DNA of 64,000 bases, from the NCBI GenBank assembly GCA_036937835.1, contig CM072868.1, positions 7,667,501-7,731,500 of the forward strand, given 5' to 3'. This document shows positions 40,701 through 49,700 of the stretch, one piece after another. The notes beneath the pieces are model-generated. The model was not told the origin of the DNA. It was given only the letters and a program-made list of their open reading frames with translations, and ran no database searches. Position numbers and translations under genes: made by a program. The DNA is from Pampus argenteus (Eukaryota > Chordata > Actinopteri > Scombriformes > Stromateidae). Within the stretch, counting starts at the first letter, position 1. Every line of letters begins with the position of its first letter.

Positions 40701-43700
40701 TTGTACTAATGTATTCAATTATTGGCGGTACGTTAATATTGCTTCACCAAATGTGTTTTGCTTGTCACAAAATGCCTCTCTGCTTCAAAATATAGCTTGA
40801 AAAAGATGTGACAGAAAGATGTAATAAAACAAAGACAATGATGTTGACACCCAAACATGGTCATGAATGTACTTGAATGGCATCATATGACAAGTTTGTA
40901 AAAATGAGCGAACACACCGGCAGTATTAAGAGACAATGCCATTATTATCATTAGATAACAAAGGTTTATGTTCTCCCATAGACTTTTCCATTGGATGAGG
41001 ATCCGTCTCTACAATAGCCTGGACACTATGACTGGTGAAGGGAGATAGTTTCATTTGCTTCAGAGGGCCTGTCATCTGCTTTTGAACTCTATGGCATTCA
41101 TGGAAAAGATGAACGATGGGGTTCATGACACATCCGGCTTCTGCTGGCACGGAGAGCAAGACGGCTTCCAGGCAGTGGAAGTCAATGAGTCACACTGAGC
41201 AGAGATCCTTCAAGGAGGAGTGTGAGAGACATGGTAAAAAAGATGAAGAGAAACACGATGCCAAACAAACAGTGTACACAAAAAAGTTCAGTTCAGAGAG
41301 ACAGCACTATATTATATATTAGGTTTTGTTTGGATACTGTATTTTTACTATTTTTTACTAATAATCCGACTGTTATGTATCACACAATTTAGATTTTTAA
41401 CCTTGCAACTCTTCTGTTGTCCTTCCTCTTCTTTTGTCTCCTCACTCTTCATCGCACGCTCTTAACGTGCATAGGACTTGTTTAGCAAAGCAAGTGTCAA
41501 ATGGCAGTGTCTATGAATACTGGAATCCGAAGAACTAATCCAAAGCAACAGTTTAATGTCTGCATGTTTCATTCATTCAAACTAAAATTTAAGACGAGGT
41601 AATTCAGTTAAGCATCAAATTTGTCATATCAATTGTCTCAGAGGTGAATAGTTATTTTCTAACTTATCTTCTGCTCTGTATCTACATCTAGAAAACCACA
41701 CAGGACAGATATTGGTCTGTACCTGTATTAAGCAGTTCAGTTCATGAAATGTATGGCCTCATATTTAGCAATTTTGTAATAAATAATTTTAATCGCACAT
41801 TTAATGATTATGAGGATAATATAATGATTTGTTTTGTTGTAACTGTGCACCCAGCTAATGAATATGTACTGATCTAATCGTATGCATTTTTCTTTTAGAT
41901 ATATAAGAATGTCCCTGTTTTCTTCCGATTTTGTAATGCTCAATTTCCTGTGCACTGGAGTCCTTCATAATGGTAACCCTACTGTTTACCTGGGGGGGGG
42001 GGCTGCAGACAAACATATTCACCCATGTGCTTCGCTGGGCATAATGCATGGCAGGTTTAAAGCTATCTCTCCCTGTTTCAATTCCAGTGGACAGATACCC
42101 CAACCAACCATTAAGTACAGTAACAAGGATGAGCCTCTACAGCTTTCCACCTGCAAACATGCTAATTGTGTTGAATAATTATTATATTTGTGTTGAACAC
42201 ACAAAGAAGCTGAAGATAAAACTGCCTGGATTTATGGATCTTTAGTCTTTTGGCCAAGATTTGAGTTTATTATATCTGTACTGCACTGCCATCTCTGTCA
42301 GTTGCTAGAGCCAAAATTGGGCAACATGGCAGAGTCTGATTAAACCTTTGTTGTGTTAAGTGTAAGTGTAAGTGTGTGACAGCCGGAGACACCTTATTAA
42401 GTCATTATATCCACAGCCTGACACAGTCACCCTGCTGAGAACCTTGGTCAATAACATGTGCTTGTAACCAAAGGTGAAGGCTGTTGAGAGTTTGACATCT
42501 TTGTTTCGTGTCATTGTTCAGAGAAGCCAGAATCACAAGATAATAATAAGCATGTAGGCCAATGTCCAAAACACCAAAAACGGTCCCTTCAGATCCCTTC
42601 CATGAGTGTCATACGCAGTAAAGGTGAAAACACAACCCCTGTCAGAGTTCAGTGCCAACATTGACTGTGCACAAGTGAAATGCCAAGACTGCATACTGCT
42701 ATAGCACCTCGAATTCCTGACATTTCACGGTATGTGACAGTATCTATATTAAAACATTTGTTTTAAACGCTGGTGATAGAAGTCATGGTAGCACCCACCC
42801 GAACCGATATGAGAGCCGATCTGCATCACCTGACCCGCAAAAATATGCATCAATCAACCATTCGACGTGCAAACAGACAACTGCACAGAAAATACATTAT
42901 AAATATGATGACTTATGTAGAAGTACAAGGACAAAATTCAGAGATAAAATTAACACTGTCTCTTACCGTCCAGCAGGTCCTTAATGAAGGCCAGCAGGTG
43001 AATATCAGTTTGAACAAGGAAAAGTCTTCTGAGTTTCATTCACCACAAACATAACAAGGAACGAATATCTCATATTTTTTTGTCTTAAGTTTCCAGCGTT
43101 AGTCATAAAATTTGAATCATTGCTACTGCAGTCTTGTTGAGTCAACGAATGGGAATGCAGACAGCGCCACTCTGCCATTGCAACCCACATGGTGGTCGGA
43201 GGGGAGATTACATGCTTCCTTCAAGTCCTCCTCCCAGGTGTACTTTAGATGCGCTCAGTGTGTGTTTTTGACAGTACTTAAACTCATACCTTTGGGATTT
43301 CTAAATACCCTGGTATACTGTAATACTGTGATACTGCCCAAGCATACCTCATATAGAATAACACACAAAACAAGAGTAAATTTGGACGTACAGTGACCTA
43401 AAGTGAACCAGTTACCAAGCCCCACGATATCCAAAGCCTTCAGTATTTCATTACAGATTTCTTCAACTCCACCACCCTGCCACTGAGGAGATAACTGTCA
43501 TACTCCAGTGACCTCTGACACAAAGGTGGACTCTCCTCAGAGTCCCCTTGAATCTTCCATCTACACCTTCTGTTGAGTGTGTTTTTCTGCTGAGTGCTCG
43601 GTCCATCTTTCAGTGATACTGCCTGTTAATGTTAGTAACTCAGCACCCTTAATGAAAAAAACCCTCAAAATTATCCTCCATAGCCTCTTGAAATTCCTTC

Positions 43701-46700
43701 CACACCCAGGCTCTGTGGTTACAACTGACTAGTTGGAGTGTCTGTGTGAATGGAGATGGGATCTATGGGTATATGGTGTGAATCTCAGTGTGTGTTACAC
43801 CCTCCTGGTGAAGCTACTCTCTGTGGAAAAAAATAAAAAAGGTTGTTATGACTCCATGTGTATAGGAGGAAATACATGGCTGTCTAGTAAGCAGCTACAT
43901 ACACCTCAGTATTAAGATAACTGGCTGTGGGAAGGGAAAGGAAAGATATATATATATTAAAAAAAATATTAATGTCACAATGCCATCTGTTATAATGGTA
44001 TCAGCAACAGTAGTATTTTTCCACATATTACGGAGTACAAGCTGTACCGAGGCAAATGTCGGTAAGAGGTGGTGTAATGTTCCTACCATTACTCATTCAT
44101 TATTCATTGGGATCAATCACCATAAGCCTGCATGTGCTGTCCAGATAAAAAAGGTCAAAGTGGATGTTAAAAATCTCAGATTACAGTGGGTCAGAATTGT
44201 CATCTTCATATAATGTTCACAAATGACACAAATGACAATAATCTAAAATCTAAATCACTGTGTGACTCGTCAGCTACTAAACACTCATACATAAAGGCAA
44301 CTGATTAATGAAAGAATATAAATTTCATATTTAAAATACAATATAAATAGTTCATCCTGGTCCATTGTATATAAAAGGTGTTATATTTTTGCTACATATT
44401 AAAAACAAGTGCCATGTGGTAGCTTTATTTCTATCTTTAGACAATTCTATTACATAATTTTAGATTAATCTGCATGAATAAAGATGAAATCAGGTTAACT
44501 CCCATCCCTAGACTATTTCTTCTTCCCCATCTAGTGCTAGTACATGTACCCTTAAACTACGATCAACTCAAGAATAATGTGACACTTAGCTTGTCCCTGC
44601 AGCTGTGGGCTAATATATAAATAAATAGGAGATCATTTCTCTCATCTTGAATAGCTGTGAGAGTTTACATATAAAATACTCAACTTGGAGTTCAATGCAA
44701 TGAACTGCCCTCCACTGCTATGCATTACAACAGACACAACTCTTGAAAATGCTAAATAGGTCAAAATATAATTCAGTGACTATATCTGTGGGAATCATTG
44801 ACATCATTTCGAAGTGGATCCTGCACGTTGAGTGGCTCAGAAACAGCTATAGCTGCTACAGCTCCTCTGGAGATAGTGCCTTCTTACTGTGATCTAATTG
44901 AAGATTAAAAATAACCTATTTCTACTGAATGAGTGTCACTTCAATACTTCAATGATGGCATTTTTTTTCCTCCATAATAATATTAATGCATCTTTACACT
45001 TTGTGTGAAACTGAGGTATCGCTAAGTTTCCAGGCAATTACTAAGCCTGAAAAAAAGAGTATAATGTTAGAAAGGGTGACACAATACAGTGACTGCATAA
45101 AAAGAAAGCCTGAGGCGTAGCAACCCGAATTTTCCTTGCTCCGTGCATAGTGATACATCCTATAGTGTTTCAATAATGAATGTACCATGATGTGCATGGA
45201 TGCATGAGAAGACACACTGCTTCCCTTCACACTATAAAAGACGTTGAGAGGTAAATCCTAGCCAACAGCATATTGCTTTGTCACAGTAAGATGAGATCTA
45301 TTTTCCTAAATCAGACATATCGTAAATTCAGGAGTTTTGAGTTGTGATAGACTCATCTGTGTCTTGTAAATTAGGACACAGTTCCTCCTAGCATGGACAG
45401 TGACATGATTGTAAGTTAATTTCCTCTTTCAGTGGCCACATGGACCACAGAAAAGTCTGTGATGACTTAGTTTAGGTCACAAGAGTCCTGTCTTTTCCTA
45501 CTTTTATCACTGGCAAGTAAGACATGGAAAGGCACAAAAGGAGCCAGGAGGTGCTCTTAGCTCATAACAGCCTAAACAAAAAGGGGGAAACAGTCTTTAT
45601 TTGCAAATAAATAGCCTGGTAAGAGGAGGTGATGGTCTTGCCACCCACACTGAAATGGCTAAAAGCTGATTTCACCAAGTCAAAGGGTAGCCCAGCAATC
45701 AAGGATACATTCAGCTGTTTACAAATAGGTACATTTCCTGCCTGGAGCATTATTTGAGTGATTAAGACATGTCAAGTCTATTTCCAGCTGACAACTACAT
45801 GCTTAATGAAACTCTGACGATTTGCAAAACCCTGTCGCAGGTTCTTCTAGTCCCATAAAGAAAAAGCTTCAAAGCAGAGAGAAGCTGTGTAGCTTAATGC
45901 CTGAAGGTGCCAATCTAAGGTTACATGTCCACAGGGAATACGTGTTCAAAGTGCTGGCCTCCTTTTTTTTATTTTAATTTGATAAATGACAAGGACACAC
46001 TGTTCTAATTTCTTAATAGTGCTGTGATCTTAGCATGTTTTCAACTTTTAGAGAATCATGCATAAAATGAAGTTAGTAAGAATGCAACATTTAGCTAAAA
46101 AGAAAAGCCTTCGCAGGCATGTGTTCAGTCAGTTATCTGTTTAACCCGATTAGCACATTCTGAAATTACAGCTAATTGATTATTATATAGGCTATTGCTA
46201 AAATTAAATCTGAAACGGGAATAAAATAAAAGGATGACACGACTACAGAGGCTATTGAAGGCCATTGAACTACAAAGACGACAGTCTGTGCCTCTTCTGT
46301 GAGCAAGCCCTTAGGAGAGTATGTTTATGTTCCACTCATAGTGTTTCACTGGGTCACGTGCACGTGTAATGTCATCTTTTTCGTGTCCTAAGGCAACGCA
46401 TCTCCTCTCAGACCTGGATCTGTCCGATTTACTCCACATCACCAAAGAGTCAAGTAGTCATGTCTGCAACAAAACCACAGCCTCTCATGCTTCTCCTCCC
46501 TGATGCTGGATGAAAACCTTTAGTATCTGTGAGAATGTTAAAAATGATGTTACAGTGATGTGGGAGTTTTAAAGTAGGTCTGTATCTGATTTGTAGGAAA
46601 TGGGTGTCTCACTGACTGTTTCAGGGTTAAGATGACATATGATTGTGTTAAATTTATTAGTCTGAGTAAATAAAATTGCCAGATTAATTTGGTTGAGATG

Positions 46701-49700
46701 ACGAAGCAAAAATCACCAAGATTTGAGGTAAAAAGATAAACTGGACCGAGCCTTTTATATGCTTTGGCTGGATTTCCCTAATGGATCTTTCTCCAAAGGT
46801 GAATATGTCTGTCTGATGTTAATATTATTTGACATAATACTGCTAGACACTGGCTGAAGGCCAGTTTAGTTAAGCAGAGTCCGCAAAACAGTAGCATCAC
46901 TGTTGCAGCTGCTTCATAAGGAGATTAATTCTAGCAACTCCAACAAATTTGCTTTCCATGGTGGTTTTTATTGTACTATTAAAACATATTAAGCATTTCT
47001 GGTCAAATATAGGACACTGTAGCAGCACTGTAGCATACCAAGACTGACATCTTCATATGTAGTTCTGACAAGATAAAGTGATTGACAGAAAATTAAATAG
47101 ATGATAATGATAACAATCTATCTTCTGAGTGCTAGTTTCGCTTCTCAAATGTGAGGAATTAAAAATGTCCCCTGTTTTATGTTTATCTTTGTGTTTTATA
47201 CATTTATACCATGTATAAATGCTGCAAAAGAAGAATTCTAAGAAAGTCAACATGTGCAAAGAGTAAATGTAACGGGCCTTTTCATAATGATAAATCAACT
47301 AATAAAAAAAAAATATCCAGAGATTAATAGATATAGAAATTAATCATTAGTTGCAGCCCTAATAATATGCATTTTCCCAGGAAAAAGGATGAGCATGTTG
47401 AACCGTGATATTATGTTTTAAGGACAAAATGTTATGGTTGCTGCATTCAGTCAAGCTATAAAACTGGCTGGCTGAGGTCATGCAGACAACTGAAGAGAAA
47501 GCAGCATGTTTAAAAAAAAAAAAAAGACTTCCTGTGTCTCTTTTAGGGGAGGCAAACGTGCACCGCCCAAATGAATTCTAAATATGGCAAACACTGCTGG
47601 TAGCACACGATGTGCACACACTACTCTGAAATAATCGCTTTATCAAGTTGAAGCTATTGGACTTGCAGCCATTGCATTTGGCAGTGTTGATTTCTATCCT
47701 CATGAAGCTTAGTCAGACGTGAGGAGGTCTGGAGCTTTTGTAAGTCGGCCTGCAGTCAGTCATGCTTCCATCTTTCTTTGTGGATGAAGCTACGTCATCA
47801 TTTCCACATGATCTGGCTGATGATGTAACACAGGCTAAGTAAAACAATCCTATTGTAAACTAGAGAGCCGTAAATCCTGTTCAAGGGAGCCATATGGTCA
47901 GATACAGAACTGCAGTTCTTTCGTCAAGCCCACAGGTTGAGAAAATTTGTAACTAATCTCTTATCTCGCCCAGTTTAGTTTCATTTCTATTGCTTTAATT
48001 GTTGGGGGCTATATTTCATTTTCTGCCAGTCTTGAAAATATTCCAGTTATCAATTTGAAAGGGATCAATTAATAATTATGTCAAGACGCTCAAGAGGCCC
48101 ATTGAGCATGCAGCAGGCAGAGAGGAAAAGGAAGAGAAAGATGGCTAATCCCATCTCATCTCAGCCAAATCATAAATACTACTGAAACTGTGCCATATAA
48201 CCATCTATAAAAAGATTAGGATTTTATTTGATTTTCATTTAACAATTCTTTAAGACATTTGTGCAGAGCGTTACAAATGCTACAAAAGTACATTAAATAA
48301 GCGAATACAAACACATAATTTTAGCTTCAGTGATACATAAGTTGTATGAGTGAGTAGTATATACTTAATTGTATATATATACACATATATATGTTATATA
48401 ATTAAGTTACTGATCAATCAACTGAGATGATGTTAGCGATCTTAGTTTATTGCAGATACAGAGTATGTTAGAAGATAAGTAATAAAAATTGTGTAGCTGC
48501 AACAATTAGTCAATTAACTGATTGAAGAGAGAAATTTATCATTTGTCATTTTTCAAACAACAATATTAAAAATTGGTTCGAGGTTCTCAGATACAAAGAT
48601 TTGCTATTTTTCCTTTTCATATATGACAATTAACTGAATACCTCAACATTTGTCAGATAAAACAATTATAGTGGCTTCTGAGGAATTATGAATGCCATTT
48701 TTTAAATAACATTTCATAGTAGATTAATCGAATGAGCGGGACTATAATCGTCAAACTCATCAGTAATAAAAATAATCATTAGTTGCAGCCATAAAAATGT
48801 GCACAACAGAAGATATTTCTAGATCTGTTTTTAAAATAATGTAAAGGATCCTATAACAATGTGTGTTCATGTTATTTATGAAGTCCATTGGGATGTATTA
48901 TATTATATTGGCTAATAACTGTATGAACAATACAGATTATTTGAAGTAACTCCAGGCACATTAATTTAAATGCCTGATGTTCCAACAAAGTTATCAAAGA
49001 ATAATAACTTACGAAACAAAAACTTAAAAAATATGTTCCCTCCCAAACAAAAGAAGTTATTCTCTATAATCTTTAAATCTCATCTAATGCTTTCATTAAA
49101 TGAACAAGGTTTCCTTAAGTTGTTCACAAGTAGCTATCTTATAATTGACTGTGCTGTATTACAACCACCTTCTATGGTTGTGTTTAAGAGCGTTTAGTGA
49201 GTGGAGCACCCCAGTAGATAAATGGTTACTGCGCATGCCAGTTGTTTTGTTGCATGTCATACACATATCTCTCTCCCCTTGTTTCCTGTCTGCCTCGTCG
49301 CTGCCCACTGCCCAATTAACGCAAAAAATATAATCTTAAAAAAAAAAAAGGTGGTGGTAGATTCAGAAAATATGTGTCATGAAATGATGGTGCAAGAAAA
49401 ATAAATAAATCATGATGCTCCTGTGAATCTCTACTCCCAATAAACATAAGATGAACTGCATTACCATTACAATGCAGTGAGGGCTCCACTCCCTCTGTGT
49501 TTTCCTCTCCTGTCTGAGGAACACCCCTGCACATATGGGATTGTACGTAAAGGATTAAAAGGCTATCCCACAAAAACCCTGCTAAGAGTGCTACTTAGAC
49601 CCATAAGCCCTCACATGCCAAATCATTGATTTTAATATGGGGGGAATAAATGGGCGTGCTAGGTTATCAAAATGTAATTTAACACAAATCTCCCTCAATT

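Noticed and set aside
42773..43054. 93-codon plus-strand open frame rich in Arg and Gln
   Set aside because: No domain, no splice context, and opposite to the host gene. The sequence around 42780-42880 may be an old repeat that I could not identify.
43400..43720. GC-richer stretch that might be an old LINE or exon
   Set aside because: No frame gave recognisable motifs on either strand.
49145..49404. Two overlapping plus-strand open frames
   Set aside because: They cross a SINE and its A-rich tail; no coding features.
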